Positions 17,795 to 26,752 are shown, counted from the first letter of the stretch. The stretch is DNA of 64,000 nt from Pseudaestuariivita rosea (GCF_017592335.1 NZ_JACNMP010000004.1:123296-187295), one strand, 5' to 3'. A program made the numbers and translations. Notes: a model not told the origin generated them from the letters alone.

Positions 17795-18435
17795 CACTGC
17801 GCCCCCTTCACGGTTTCCGACAGATCGATCAACGCGCTGCGGGCGCGGGTCAGAAAGGCATCCTTATCCTCATCTTCCTGCACATGAATGGGCGCGCCAA
17901 AGGTGACAGTACAGATCAACGGGATCGGCACGACCTCACCCTTGGGCATGACGCTGTTCAGGTTTTCGATCCAGACCGGGATCAGATCAACATCCGGCCG
18001 CGCCTGCGCCAGATTATAAACCCCCGCCTTGAAGGGCAGCAGAAATTCATCGGTGTTGTTCCGTTTGCCTTCGGGGAAAATGATCAGCGACGATCCTTCG
18101 TCCACGGCTTCGATAATCCGTTCCATCGGGTCATGGTCGCGTTCGTCGGGGCGGCGGTCGATCAGCACTGCGTTAAAAACCTCACGCCCGATAAATGTCT
18201 TCAGCTTCGACGACAGCCAGTAATCGGCGGCGGCCACGGGCCGGGTTTTACGGCGCAGATAGCTGGGCAGCACCGTCCAGATTAGGACAAAATCGCCGTT
18301 GCTGGTGTGGTTTGCAAAGTAAACGCGCTGACGGGGAACGGGCTCGATCCCCTCCCATATCCCGCGGACCGCTGTCATAAAGCGGGCAAACAGCAAAATT
18401 GCCTCACCTGTCACAAGCGCCAGAAATGCTTTCAT
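17794..18435 (-). CDS. plsC: 1-acyl-sn-glycerol-3-phosphate acyltransferase-like protein
   Basis: A 213-residue membrane-associated acyltransferase that would convert lysophosphatidate to phosphatidate. The catalytic HX4D motif is FANHTSNGDF near residue 43, and the FPEGKRN block near residue 120 is the glycerol-phosphate binding motif. A hydrophobic N-terminal segment (LVTGEAILLFARFMTAV) anchors it. First gene of the plsC-cdsA-membrane protein-CDP-alcohol transferase operon, with TGATG coupling to cdsA. Acyl acceptor is not certain. Confidence 0.88.
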   Translation of the reverse strand: MKAFLALVTGEAILLFARFMTAVRGIWEGIEPVPRQRVYFANHTSNGDFVLIWTVLPSYLRRKTRPVAAADYWLSSKLKTFIGREVFNAVLIDRRPDERDHDPMERIIEAVDEGSSLIIFPEGKRNNTDEFLLPFKAGVYNLAQARPDVDLIPVWIENLNSVMPKGEVVPIPLICTVTFGAPIHVQEDEDKDAFLTRARSALIDLSETVKGAQ

Positions 18436-18512
18436 CTCAACATCTTCAAACGTACCCTAGGGGCACAGGGGTAGCGGATCGATGCCGGTTTGAACAGTGG
18501 CCTTGTGTCGGA

Positions 18513-19580
18513 TCACGCCCACCTGTGGCGTTCGGCACCCACTGCATCGGCCACCGTCGCATAGCCATCGCGCGCCAGAAGCTGATCCAGTTCAGTGGGC
18601 AGACGGGCGGCCATCGACAGGCCCTGATAGACCATCGCGGTGTAAAACTGCACGGCGCTGGCCCCCGCCTTGATCTTATCATAGGCATCTTCGGCCGTGA
18701 AAATGCCGCCCACGCCGATCAATGGCAGATCGGTTTGCCCGGCAAGTTGGGCCAGAACCTCGGTCGACCGCCCAAACAAGGGCGCCCCCGACAGACCGCC
18801 CGCCTGATCACGATGCGGACTGTCAAGCGGCTGGCCGCCGATGCCATCACGGCCAAGCGTCGTGTTGGTCGCAATGATGCCATCGATGCCGGATGTCCCG
18901 GCGACCTCGGCAATCTCGCTGATCTCTGCGGGGTTAAGATCGGGGGCGATTTTCAGGAAAATCGGGATCTGCCGCGCCAGCCCCGCGCGCGCGTCCAGCA
19001 CGCCTGCCAACAACGCACCCAGCGCCTCGCTCCCCTGCAGATCGCGCAGTTTTTCGGTGTTCGGACTGCTGACATTGACCGTCGCAAAATCCACGTGCGG
19101 CCCGCAATGCGCCAGAACCGTCGCAAAATCCGCCGCGCGATTGTCGCTGTCCTTGTTGGCCCCCAGGTTCAGCCCGATCACGGCATCCTTGGGCCGCTGC
19201 GCCAGCCGTTCGGCCACCACGTGCATCCCATCGTTGTTGAACCCAAACCGATTGATGGCCGCATAATCTTCTGTCAGGCGAAACAACCGCGGCTTAGGGT
19301 TGCCGGGCTGCGGGCGCGGCGTGACGGCACCCACCTCGATAAAGCCAAAGCCTGCGCGCGACAAAGGCCCCAAAGCCTCAGCATTCTTATCAAACCCCGC
19401 CGCCAACCCAACCGAATTGGGCAGCTGCAACCCGGCAACGGTGGTCCGCAACCGGTCCGAGGTCACAACCCCCGGCGTCGGCGCCAGCCCCATGTTCAGC
19501 GCCCGGATAGACAGCCCATGCGCACGCTCGGGGTCCATCTGGCGTAACAGGCCCAGCCCCGCCTTTTCCAGCAGGCTCAT
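18513..19580 (-). CDS. pyrD: Dihydroorotate dehydrogenase (quinone), class 2
   Basis: Oxidises dihydroorotate to orotate with electrons passed to the quinone pool; fourth step of pyrimidine synthesis, inner membrane face. 355 residues. The N-terminal helix [22 protein letters not shown] is the membrane-associating part that marks class 2. The catalytic serine lies in [16 protein letters not shown], and the FMN phosphate loop in [16 protein letters not shown] near the C terminus. Its ATG overlaps the DUF952 stop codon by four bases. Confidence 0.96.
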   Translation of the reverse strand: MSLLEKAGLGLLRQMDPERAHGLSIRALNMGLAPTPGVVTSDRLRTTVAGLQLPNSVGLAAGFDKNAEALGPLSRAGFGFIEVGAVTPRPQPGNPKPRLFRLTEDYAAINRFGFNNDGMHVVAERLAQRPKDAVIGLNLGANKDSDNRAADFATVLAHCGPHVDFATVNVSSPNTEKLRDLQGSEALGALLAGVLDARAGLARQIPIFLKIAPDLNPAEISEIAEVAGTSGIDGIIATNTTLGRDGIGGQPLDSPHRDQAGGLSGAPLFGRSTEVLAQLAGQTDLPLIGVGGIFTAEDAYDKIKAGASAVQFYTAMVYQGLSMAARLPTELDQLLARDGYATVADAVGAERHRWA

Positions 19581-19915
19581 GCCAGATCGTCCGGAAACTG
19601 ATGCACGTCACCGTCCAGGGGCAGTGGCTTCGCCCAAAGCACCTCATCCATCCGCAAAACGCGATAAAGATGCGGGAACAGCGCGCCGCCGCGCGACGGT
19701 TCCCACTTCATCGCATCCCCCATGGTATCCGCATCAAACGCCACCAGCCAAAGCCCACCCACACCCGCAAAATGCTTGGCCGCTGTCTCTCGCACCTGTT
19801 CAGCGGTCGAAAAATGAATAAACCCATCCGCCAAATCCACCGGCGCACCCACGGTCTCACCGGCGGCCTGAAACCCGTCCCATTCCGAGGACCTGAATAT
19901 CTTATAAATCCGCAC
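19577..19915 (-). CDS. DUF952 family protein
   Basis: A 112-residue protein with the DUF952 pattern: [35 protein letters not shown], and the ending [13 protein letters not shown]. Members are small cytoplasmic proteins of unknown function, sometimes linked to glutathione S-transferase-like activity. Start chosen at GTG 19915 because the conserved domain begins there and an AAGGGG ribosome site sits just upstream; that site is supplied by a copy of repeat A at 19921-19950. An extension to 19987 would translate the repeat and is rejected. Overlaps pyrD by four bases. Confidence 0.85.
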   Translation of the reverse strand: MRIYKIFRSSEWDGFQAAGETVGAPVDLADGFIHFSTAEQVRETAAKHFAGVGGLWLVAFDADTMGDAMKWEPSRGGALFPHLYRVLRMDEVLWAKPLPLDGDVHQFPDDLA

Positions 19916-19920
19916 AAAAG

Positions 19921-19950
19921 CCCCTTCTTCTTGGCAAAAATACTCTCGCC
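19921..19950 (-). repeat. Dispersed repeat A, short copy
   Basis: Reverse-strand copy GAGAGTATTTTT then GCCAAGAAGAAGGGG, located between leuC and the DUF952 gene. Its purine-rich end acts as the apparent Shine-Dalgarno of the DUF952 gene. An imperfect GCGCG hairpin (about 20005-20025) lies between it and the leuC stop. Confidence 0.7.
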
Positions 19951-20029
19951 GAAGGCACCGCGACGCGTGAAACGCGGCGCAAAACAAAAAACGTGGCGCG
20001 CGTCAGCGCGCCTCCGCTTAACAGTAAAA

Positions 20030-21433
20030 TCACATCAGATCCCGAACATCGGTCAACCGGCCCGTCACCGCCGCCGCCGCCGCCATCGCCGGTGACATCA
20101 GATGCGTGCGCCCGCCACGGCCCTGGCGGCCCTCGAAATTCCGGTTTGACGTCGCCGCGCAGCGCTCACCGGGTGACAGCTGATCTGGGTTCATGGCCAG
20201 ACACATCGAACAGCCCGCCAGGCGCCACTCAAACCCGGCCTCCTTAAAGACATCGGCCAGCCCCTCTTCCTCGGCCTGCGCCCGCACCAAACCTGATCCC
20301 GGCACGACCATCGCGCGCAGACCTTCCTTGATCTTCTTGCCGCGCAGGATTTCGGCCGCAGCGCGCAAATCCTCGATCCGGCCATTGGTGCAGGATCCGA
20401 TAAAGACCGTGTCGATCTCGATCTCGCTCAGCGGGGTACCGGGCGTCAGCCCCATATATTCCAGCGACCGTTCCGCCGCCCCAACCTTGCCGCCCTCAAA
20501 ATCGCTGGCCGCAGGGACCGCCGCGGTGATCGGCAGCACGTCTTCGGGGCTGGTGCCCCATGTGACAACCGGCGCAATGTCTTCGCCGCGGATCGTCACG
20601 ACCTTGTCCCACTGCGCATCGTCATCGGAATAAAGCGTCTTCCACCAGGCCAGCGCAGCCTCCCACTGGGCACCCTTCGGCGCATGCGGACGACCCTGAA
20701 CATAGTCAAAGGTCTTTTCATCCGGGGCAATCAGCCCGGCGCGCGCGCCACCTTCAATCGCCATGTTGCAGACGGTCATGCGGCCTTCCATGCTCAGATC
20801 GCGGATCGCCTCACCACAATATTCAATGACATAACCTGTACCGCCCGCGGTGCCGGTTTCACCAATCACCGAAAGCGTGATATCCTTGGCCGTCACACCG
20901 GGGCGCAGTTTGCCGGTGATCTCGACCTTCATGTTCTTGGACTTCTTCTGGATCAGCGTCTGCGTGGCCAGCACATGTTCGACCTCAGACGTGCCGATCC
21001 CATGGGCCAGCGCCCCGAACGCCCCATGCGTCGCGGTGTGACTATCGCCGCAGACTACGGTCATGCCGGGCAGTGTCCATCCCTGTTCTGGGCCCACAAT
21101 ATGCACGATCCCCTGACGGACGTCGTTCACCGGATAATAATGAATGCCAAAGTCCTTGGCGTTCTTATCCAGCGCCTCGACCTGAATGCGGCTTTCCTCG
21201 TTCTCGATCCCATTCGCGCGGTCCAGCGTGGTGGGCACGTTGTGATCGGGCACAGCGATCGTTTTATCCGGCGCATGCACCTTGCGGCCCGCCATGCGCA
21301 GCCCCTCAAAGGCTTGCGGGCTTGTGACCTCATGCACCAGATGGCGGTCGATATATAGCAGACAGGTGCCATCCTCGGCTTCATGCGCGACGTGGGCATC
21401 CCAGATTTTATCATAGAGTGTTTTGGGGGACAT
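20030..21433 (-). CDS. leuC: 3-isopropylmalate dehydratase large subunit
   Basis: Isomerises 2- to 3-isopropylmalate in leucine synthesis together with LeuD (not in this window). 467 residues. Fe-S cluster cysteines are in [14 protein letters not shown] (near residue 350) and [13 protein letters not shown] (near 410). The N-terminal [13 protein letters not shown] and [13 protein letters not shown] segments are standard for the heteromeric bacterial enzyme. ATG 21433 has AGGGAGAGG upstream. leuD is not adjacent on the downstream side, where the DUF952 gene and pyrD follow. Confidence 0.97.
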   Translation of the reverse strand: MSPKTLYDKIWDAHVAHEAEDGTCLLYIDRHLVHEVTSPQAFEGLRMAGRKVHAPDKTIAVPDHNVPTTLDRANGIENEESRIQVEALDKNAKDFGIHYYPVNDVRQGIVHIVGPEQGWTLPGMTVVCGDSHTATHGAFGALAHGIGTSEVEHVLATQTLIQKKSKNMKVEITGKLRPGVTAKDITLSVIGETGTAGGTGYVIEYCGEAIRDLSMEGRMTVCNMAIEGGARAGLIAPDEKTFDYVQGRPHAPKGAQWEAALAWWKTLYSDDDAQWDKVVTIRGEDIAPVVTWGTSPEDVLPITAAVPAASDFEGGKVGAAERSLEYMGLTPGTPLSEIEIDTVFIGSCTNGRIEDLRAAAEILRGKKIKEGLRAMVVPGSGLVRAQAEEEGLADVFKEAGFEWRLAGCSMCLAMNPDQLSPGERCAATSNRNFEGRQGRGGRTHLMSPAMAAAAAVTGRLTDVRDLM

Positions 21434-21472
21434 GGGTCCTCTCCCTTGAAATGAACGGACAGTGGATGGGCT

Positions 21473-21574
21473 TCAGGCGGCCTGCATCCGTAGTCGCGCC
21501 AGCGCCCTTCGCGCCGCACCAAAGAACCGCCAAGGCAGGCGTGCGCGATCATCCATATCAAAAATTCGTCTCAT
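21473..21574 (-). CDS. Possible 33-residue arginine-rich small ORF upstream of leuC
   Basis: Reads MRRIFDMDDRARLPWRFF, then GAARRALARLRMQAA and TGA, ending 39 bases before the leuC start. Nine arginines plus a hydrophobic/aromatic centre give an amphipathic helix. There is no clear ribosome site. It could be a leader peptide for leuC, a true small protein, or chance. Low confidence, reported because the composition is unlike random frame noise. Confidence 0.25.
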   Translation of the reverse strand: MRRIFDMDDRARLPWRFFGAARRALARLRMQAA

Positions 21575-21674
21575 AGGGCGTCAGATACAGCGGCCTGCCC
21601 CGCCTCGCAAGGGCGCAACTTGTCTCAAACGCCAAGTCAGTGCAGTATAATGGAAAAAAGGGGCGCCCGAGCAT

Positions 21675-23024
21675 ATGGATTTCCTGGACGGAGAAGAGCT
21701 GCAGCCGCAACAGGCCGATATGCTTGAGATCGGTCAAAGCCTGCTTACGAATATCGAAAGCCTGCTGTCATTTATGTTGCGGCCCTGGGGGGCATATCAG
21801 CTTCTGATCATATTGGGCACCGTTGCGGTGGCCTATGTGCTGAACATGTTCGTCGGGCCGCGCCTGCACGATTGGATGCGCACCCGCGAAGGCTGGCCCA
21901 AATGGCGTCTGCGCGTTCTGGTCGTCATCCACAAACGCCTGCGCGCGATTTTCCTGGTGATCCTGATCTGGATTGTCGTTGGTGTGATGCGTGAAGTCAC
22001 CTGGCCCAGCCGATCCTTTCTGATCGCCATCTTCGCCAACCTGGCAACCGCATGGTTGGTCGTTGCCTTTGCGACGCGATTGATCAGTAATGTCTTTTTG
22101 CGGCAGGTCGTGCGCTATGGCGCCTGGATCTGGGTGACGCTCAGCATTCTGAACCTGACCGACCAGACGCAGGAACTGCTGGACAGTCTGGCGCTGACCT
22201 TTGGCGAAATGCGCATTTCGATGTGGCTGGTCATTCAGGCCATCATCGTTCTGGGGCTGTTTTTCATTGGTGCGCGGTTCATATCGCGCACAACGGCTGA
22301 CCGGATCCGCAAGAACGAAAACATCTCGCCCTCGATGCAGGTGCTGACGGTCAAATTCATTCAGGTCCTGCTGTATGGTGCGGCTTTTGTCATCGGGCTG
22401 CGATCGATCGGGGTCGATCTGACGGGCCTTGCGGTGTTGTCAGGTGCCATCGGCGTGGGCCTGGGTTTTGGTCTGCAAAAGGTCGTGTCGAACCTGGTGT
22501 CGGGCATCATCATCCTGCTGGATAAATCGATCAAGCCCGGCGATGTCATCAGCCTGGGCGATACGTTCGGCTGGATCAATTCACTGGGCGCGCGCTATGT
22601 GTCGGTCGTCACGCGGGACGGGCGCGAATACCTGATCCCGAACGAAGACCTGATCACCGGCCAGGTCGTGAACTGGTCACATTCCAACGAATTCGTGCGG
22701 CTGGATATCTATTTCGGCACCGCCTACGCCGATGACCCCCACAAAGTCCGCCAGATCGCGATTGACGCAGCCCTTAGCGTTGACCGCGTGCTCAGCCACC
22801 CACGCAAGCCCGTGTGTCATATCGTGGGCTTTGGCGACAGTTCGGTCGACTATATCCTGCGGTTCTGGATATCGGACCCTACCGGCGGTCTGACCAACGT
22901 GCGCGGTCAGGTCTATCTGGCGCTGTGGGACGCGTTTCAGGAAAACGAAATTTCCATCCCCTTCCCACAGCGTGAGGTCAAAATGCTACAAGGCAGTGAA
23001 TTGCAGACCAAAACGCTGGACTGA
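21675..23024 (+). CDS. MscS-family mechanosensitive ion channel
   Basis: A 449-residue inner membrane channel that releases solutes on hypo-osmotic shock. About five or six transmembrane helices: 42-62, 90-110, 117-135, 176-198, 228-250, then the pore helix LTGLAVLSGAIGVGLGFGLQKVVSNLVSG with the Gly/Ala pattern of MscS TM3. The beta domain follows (DKSIKPGDVISLGDTFGWINSLGARYVSVVT split over 276-306), then NEDLITGQVVNWS and a C-terminal alpha/beta domain. The N-terminal extra helices make it longer than E. coli MscS (286). Monocistronic, weak ribosome site. Confidence 0.93.
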   Translation: MDFLDGEELQPQQADMLEIGQSLLTNIESLLSFMLRPWGAYQLLIILGTVAVAYVLNMFVGPRLHDWMRTREGWPKWRLRVLVVIHKRLRAIFLVILIWIVVGVMREVTWPSRSFLIAIFANLATAWLVVAFATRLISNVFLRQVVRYGAWIWVTLSILNLTDQTQELLDSLALTFGEMRISMWLVIQAIIVLGLFFIGARFISRTTADRIRKNENISPSMQVLTVKFIQVLLYGAAFVIGLRSIGVDLTGLAVLSGAIGVGLGFGLQKVVSNLVSGIIILLDKSIKPGDVISLGDTFGWINSLGARYVSVVTRDGREYLIPNEDLITGQVVNWSHSNEFVRLDIYFGTAYADDPHKVRQIAIDAALSVDRVLSHPRKPVCHIVGFGDSSVDYILRFWISDPTGGLTNVRGQVYLALWDAFQENEISIPFPQREVKMLQGSELQTKTLD

Positions 23025-23101
23025 CGTCGGGAAAGAATTTAGCAAAGCCACCAGTTCGGGCTTTCCCGCCTGTTTTGTCATAGTCAAAGGAGATTTGATC
23101 C

Positions 23102-23548
23102 ATGGGATTTATGGAAGCATTCAAGCACAATATGGTTAAACCCTTCGAAGGCCGCGCGTCGCGATCCGAATTCTGGTGGTTTTTTCTGTGGTTCATCATT
23201 GTTGCAATAGGCGGCACGCTTTTGCTTGTTGTCTTGATCGGCGGACCTATGGCTGTAGCTGCGGCTTCAGGGTCGGACGCGGCGGCCGTTGGGGCGGCAA
23301 TTGGCGGTATATTCGGTTTTATCCTGCTGTCGGTCCTGTATATGCTGCTTGGTTGGATGGCACTTGCACAGATCTGCGTATCAATCCGCCGCTTGCATGA
23401 TCAGAATAAATCCGGCTGGTGGTATTTCATCGCCCTGATCCCGTTCGGTGGCATCGTGCTGCTGGTCTTCTACTGCCTGCCCGGCACACCCGGCCCCAAC
23501 CGCTATGGCCCCGACCCGCTGGCCCCCGCGGATGAAGAGGTATTTTGA
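23102..23548 (+). CDS. DUF805 membrane protein
   Basis: A 148-residue inner membrane protein with three or four helices. The family signature is clear: FEGRASRSEFWWFFLW at the N terminus, RLHDQNKSGWWYFIALIP in the middle and LPGTPGPNRYGPDP at the end. DUF805 proteins have no settled function. AGGAG lies eight bases before the ATG. An Ala/Gly-rich segment (residues 50-72) is longer than in many members. Confidence 0.92.
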   Translation: MGFMEAFKHNMVKPFEGRASRSEFWWFFLWFIIVAIGGTLLLVVLIGGPMAVAAASGSDAAAVGAAIGGIFGFILLSVLYMLLGWMALAQICVSIRRLHDQNKSGWWYFIALIPFGGIVLLVFYCLPGTPGPNRYGPDPLAPADEEVF

Positions 23549-23602
23549 TAACATAAGAGCATCAAAAGTGGTTTCCTAAACCTGCCTGATCTTGGATAAC
23601 CC

Positions 23603-23717
23603 CCCGCCCGGTGGGCACCACCGGGCAGCGCCCGACCCGCCCCGTCACGCCAAAGGCGTGCTTCCAGCCCGACGGCGGGCGCTTTGCACCCACCCTCGGG
23701 CCGGTCGCCGCCCTCAG
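23603..23717 (+). repeat. Dispersed repeat B, long form, copy 1
   Basis: About 115 bases. It opens with the hairpin CCCGGTG-GGCAC-CACCGGG, runs through CGCCCGACCCGCCCC, a GTCACGCCAAAGGCGTGC insert (itself a small hairpin, CACGCC/GGCGTG) and CCCACCCTCGGGCCGGTCG, and ends in CCGCCCTCAG. Intergenic between the convergent DUF805 and mch genes. Confidence 0.9.
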
Positions 23718-23768
23718 CTGACTACTTTAGAGTGCTCAAGAAATCATCGGCCATTATTGATCAATGAG

Positions 23769-23789
23769 GTCCCGGATCAGGTCCGGGAC
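23769..23789. repeat. Short palindrome C, copy 2
   Basis: GTCCCGGA-N5-TCCGGGAC, preceded by ATGAG; lies between convergent genes near repeat B copy 1. Confidence 0.8.
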
Positions 23790-23813
23790 TGCGCAGGGCC
23801 ATTCAAATCAAAG

Positions 23814-24842
23814 CTAAATCGGCATCAGTGCCCAGTAGTCCAGATCCAGCAGAACATCGGGCAGGTACTTGCCGTCATCCCCCCGCAGCTCAAACGGGGC
23901 GCCTTTGGTGGCGACCAGGCGCAGGCGCAGGGCGGCGATGCCGGGGGCGCTGGTTTCGGCCTTGTCCAGCACCTCGGACCAGGCGCATATGGTATCGCCA
24001 CTGAAACAGGGGTTCGCGTGCGCGCCCGCGTTCAGCCCGATGATCATCTGCGCATTCGCCAGGCCGTTGAACGACAGCGCCCGCGCCATCGAAATGACAT
24101 GCCCGCCATAGATCAGCCGCTGTCCGTCTGGCCGGAAGGTCGCATCGAAATGCACCTTCGCGGTGTTCTGCCACAGGCGGGTGGCCATCATATGTTCGGC
24201 CTCTTCGATCGTCACGCCGTCCACATGGTCGATCTTTTCGCCGATCTCATAATCGCGCCAGCAATGCGGCTCGCCGGCCAATGTGAAATCATAATCCGAA
24301 AAATCCAGGCCTTCGGGAATGGCCAGCTGACCGGGCGCCACGACGTCGGCCAGATCCGGCACCACGGTTTCCGGTGCAGGCGCATCAAGATCGTTTTTGC
24401 GCACCATGACCCAGCGCACGTACTCCAGCACAATCTGATCACGCTGGTTCAGCCCCTTGGTGCGCACCCAGACCACGCCGGTTTTACCGTTTGAATTCTG
24501 CTTGACCCCGATCACCTCGGACACCGACCGCAGGGTGTCACCGGGGTAAACGGGCTGCAAAAACCGCCCCTCGGCATAGCCCAGATTGGCCACGGCATTC
24601 AGCGAGATATCAGGCACCGTCTTGCCAAAGACCACATGAAACGCCGCCAGATCATCGATAGGCGACGCCGCCAATCCACAGCCCCGCGCGAATTCGTCCG
24701 ACGAATAAATCGCATGCCGCGCAGGATAAAGCGCATGATACAGCGCGCGTTCCCCGCCCGAAACCGTCCGTGGCACCGCGTGATCGATCACATCGCCAAC
24801 GGCATAATCCTCGAAGAAACGACCGGCGTTGGTTTTGCCCAT
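23814..24842 (-). CDS. mch: Mesaconyl-CoA hydratase (beta-methylmalyl-CoA dehydratase)
   Basis: Hydrates mesaconyl-CoA to beta-methylmalyl-CoA in the ethylmalonyl-CoA pathway of acetate assimilation. 342 residues made of two MaoC-like hot-dog domains, about 1-160 and 175-342, the size of the Rhodobacter enzyme. Visible conserved parts are GRFFEDYAVGDVIDHAVPRT and the second-domain HMMATRLWQNTAKVHFD and GGHVISMARALSFNGL. ATG 24842 overlaps the DUF1737 stop (TGATG); a GTG one codon earlier is possible. Last gene of the mcl2-nnrU-DUF1737-mch operon. Confidence 0.93.
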   Translation of the reverse strand: MGKTNAGRFFEDYAVGDVIDHAVPRTVSGGERALYHALYPARHAIYSSDEFARGCGLAASPIDDLAAFHVVFGKTVPDISLNAVANLGYAEGRFLQPVYPGDTLRSVSEVIGVKQNSNGKTGVVWVRTKGLNQRDQIVLEYVRWVMVRKNDLDAPAPETVVPDLADVVAPGQLAIPEGLDFSDYDFTLAGEPHCWRDYEIGEKIDHVDGVTIEEAEHMMATRLWQNTAKVHFDATFRPDGQRLIYGGHVISMARALSFNGLANAQMIIGLNAGAHANPCFSGDTICAWSEVLDKAETSAPGIAALRLRLVATKGAPFELRGDDGKYLPDVLLDLDYWALMPI

Positions 24843-25045
24843 CACTGCTGCCCCAGCTTTATGTCCGGGGTATAGGTGCCCTCGACCTCTTTCACGACGG
24901 CCTGACCGCAGCGCATCACGCCGTTGGCCTGATCAAAGGCATAGGTCGGATCGCCGTGCAACACCCAGCCCTTGTTCAGCGCATCGGTGACCTTGTGACA
25001 AAAGGCCGAGGTGTCATCCTCGGTCAGAAAACGGTAAAGTTTCAT
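24842..25045 (-). CDS. DUF1737 small protein
   Basis: A 67-residue cytoplasmic protein from ATG 25045: MKLYRFLTEDDTSAFCHKVT, then ALNKGWVLHGDPTYAFD. This matches the DUF1737 pattern (YRxLTGxDDxxFCxxVxxxLxxGWxLxG). Function unknown. Start follows the nnrU stop codon by one base and its own stop overlaps mch, so it is firmly embedded in this operon. Confidence 0.88.
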   Translation of the reverse strand: MKLYRFLTEDDTSAFCHKVTDALNKGWVLHGDPTYAFDQANGVMRCGQAVVKEVEGTYTPDIKLGQQ

Positions 25046-25046
25046 G

Positions 25047-25610
25047 CTATCCCCCAAACGGATATACGCCCAGCCAGTTGTGGATCAGCGCCACGATGAT
25101 GAACAGCACGACGCTGATCGTCACATGGATGATTTCTTTCTTCACGGGCGCTTGCGGCGGGCGGTCCCACGCACCTTCGGCCCGGTTGATCACGATGACC
25201 GACACGACGGCCCAGGCCAGCATCGCGCCGAACAAAATGACCGACGCCAGGTCGCCATTGACCAGCAAATGCGCCAGCGCCCAGACCTTGACCGCGGTCA
25301 GCTGAGGGTGCCGGATTTTCGTGCCCAACCAGACCTTGGCCCCCTTGGCCGCCCCCGCGCCATAGATGTAGAACGCAATGACCATCAGCAGGTTGTTCAC
25401 ATGCGTCAGGAATTCCGGCGGATACCACAGCGGAATGAACTCGACGCGGCTATATCCGATGATAATCAGCGCCAGGCTGATCAGTACGCCGACTGCCACC
25501 AGCCCCTTGCCCGGATCGCCCAGTTTCGCCCGCGTCTCGGGCATCCAGCGTTTGAACAGATGGACACCCCACCAGATCGTAATGCCGCCGATCAGCAAAA
25601 CCCAGGGCAT
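25047..25610 (-). CDS. nnrU: NnrU family membrane protein
   Basis: A 187-residue inner membrane protein with about five or six helices. NnrU-family marks are WWGVHLFKRWMPETRAKLGD at residues 13-32 and HPQLTAVKVWALAHLLVNGD near 101-120. The family was named from denitrification clusters and is related to the heme-dependent carotene isomerase Z-ISO; the histidines at 17, 70, 101 and 114 are candidate heme or metal ligands. No denitrification gene is nearby. It overlaps the mcl2 stop by one base. Confidence 0.9.
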   Translation of the reverse strand: MPWVLLIGGITIWWGVHLFKRWMPETRAKLGDPGKGLVAVGVLISLALIIIGYSRVEFIPLWYPPEFLTHVNNLLMVIAFYIYGAGAAKGAKVWLGTKIRHPQLTAVKVWALAHLLVNGDLASVILFGAMLAWAVVSVIVINRAEGAWDRPPQAPVKKEIIHVTISVVLFIIVALIHNWLGVYPFGG

Positions 25611-26458
25611 CAGTCGGCCTCTAAAGCTGCAATCGCTTCGGCCTTGGCCAGCGTGGCCCGCGCCGTCACGATATGCAGGTTTTCGACGATCTTGCCATCG
25701 ACCACCGCGACGCCTTGCCCGGCGGCCTCGGCTTCTTCAAAGGCCGCGATTTGCCGTTCGGCCAGGTCAATTTCAGCTGCGGTCGGCGCAAAGGCCGCAT
25801 TCGCAATATCCACCTGCGCCGGGTGGATCAGCGTTTTGCCGTCAAATCCCATGTCTCGCCCCTGATCACATTCCGCCCGCAGACCATCGGCATCCTTGAA
25901 GGCGTTGTAAACCCCGTCAATCGCCACAACCCCATAGGCCCGCGCGGCTAGCAGGCACAGTTGAAGTGAGGTCAGCAAAGGTTCGCGATCCGGCCGAAAG
26001 CGCGTGTTCAGGTCCTTGGCCAGATCATTGGTGCCCAGAACGAAGCCCTGCAGCTGAGGATGTGCGGCAATCTCGGCGGCGTTCAGCACGCCCAGGGGCG
26101 TTTCCATCATCGCCCATATGGGCTTGCCCGCGGGCAGCAGATCGGCCAGCGCCTGCACGTCCGCGGCACTGTTCACCTTGGGCAATAGCACCGCATCGGC
26201 ATCGCCCACGGCGGCGGCATCCGCCTGCCCCCATTCCGTATCCAGCCCATTGATCCGGGCAATCCGGGCGCGCGGGCCATAGTCGGTGGTTTTCAGAGTA
26301 TCGGTCAGCAGCGCCCGCGCATTTTCCTTTTCATCCACCGCCACCGCGTCTTCCAGATCAAAGATGATCGCATCGACGGGCAGCGTCTTGGCCTTTTCCA
26401 ACGCCCGCTCTTTCGAGGCTGGGATGTAAAGAACCGAACGATAGGGGCGCGCTGTCAT
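25610..26458 (-). CDS. mcl2: (3S)-malyl-CoA thioesterase (CitE-like)
   Basis: A 282-residue HpcH/HpaI/CitE-fold protein. The sequence MTARPYRSVLYIPASKERAL, DAIIFDLEDAVA, MMETPLGVLNAAEI and MGFDGKTLIHPAQVDIAN closely matches my recollection of Rhodobacter Mcl2, which hydrolyses (3S)-malyl-CoA to malate and CoA, completing the malate synthase reaction with Mcl1. Acidic metal ligands are in DLEDAV and METPLG. It is shorter than the lyase Mcl1 (about 320), which supports the thioesterase call. First gene of the operon ending in mch. Confidence 0.9.
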   Translation of the reverse strand: MTARPYRSVLYIPASKERALEKAKTLPVDAIIFDLEDAVAVDEKENARALLTDTLKTTDYGPRARIARINGLDTEWGQADAAAVGDADAVLLPKVNSAADVQALADLLPAGKPIWAMMETPLGVLNAAEIAAHPQLQGFVLGTNDLAKDLNTRFRPDREPLLTSLQLCLLAARAYGVVAIDGVYNAFKDADGLRAECDQGRDMGFDGKTLIHPAQVDIANAAFAPTAAEIDLAERQIAAFEEAEAAGQGVAVVDGKIVENLHIVTARATLAKAEAIAALEAD

Positions 26459-26587
26459 GATTCTGGCCTTTCCGCAACAATCTTGCGCAGAGCTGGCATA
26501 TTTTGACCGGATTGTTCAAGCAGAACCTTTCGCACGTGCAGAAAACCCTACGCTGTGTCTGTATTTGGAACGCTCTGCCCAACCAAT

Positions 26588-26697
26588 CCGCCCGGTGGGC
26601 ACCACCGGGCAGCGCCCGACCGCCCCGTCACGCCAAAGGCGTGCTTACAGCACGACGGCGGGCGCTTCACGTCCACCTCGGCCGGTCGCTGCCCTCT
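26588..26697 (+). repeat. Dispersed repeat B, long form, copy 2
   Basis: Same order as 23603-23717, including the GTCACGCCAAAGGCGTGC insert, with a few base changes (CAGCACGACG, TCACGTCCACCTCGG). Lies between the divergent mcl2 and zapE genes. It is open in the zapE frame. Confidence 0.9.
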
Positions 26698-26752
26698 GCG
26701 CCTTCATTCCTGTGTTGCAGCCTTTAACAACAATGCTTTAAGGCGGATGACG

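Noticed and set aside
26588..26697. Repeat B as a CRISPR array
   Set aside because: Copies are kilobases apart, GC-palindromic and without regular spacers.
26555..26752. N-terminal extension of ZapE
   Set aside because: Translates dispersed repeat B; the conserved protein and ribosome site begin at 26753.
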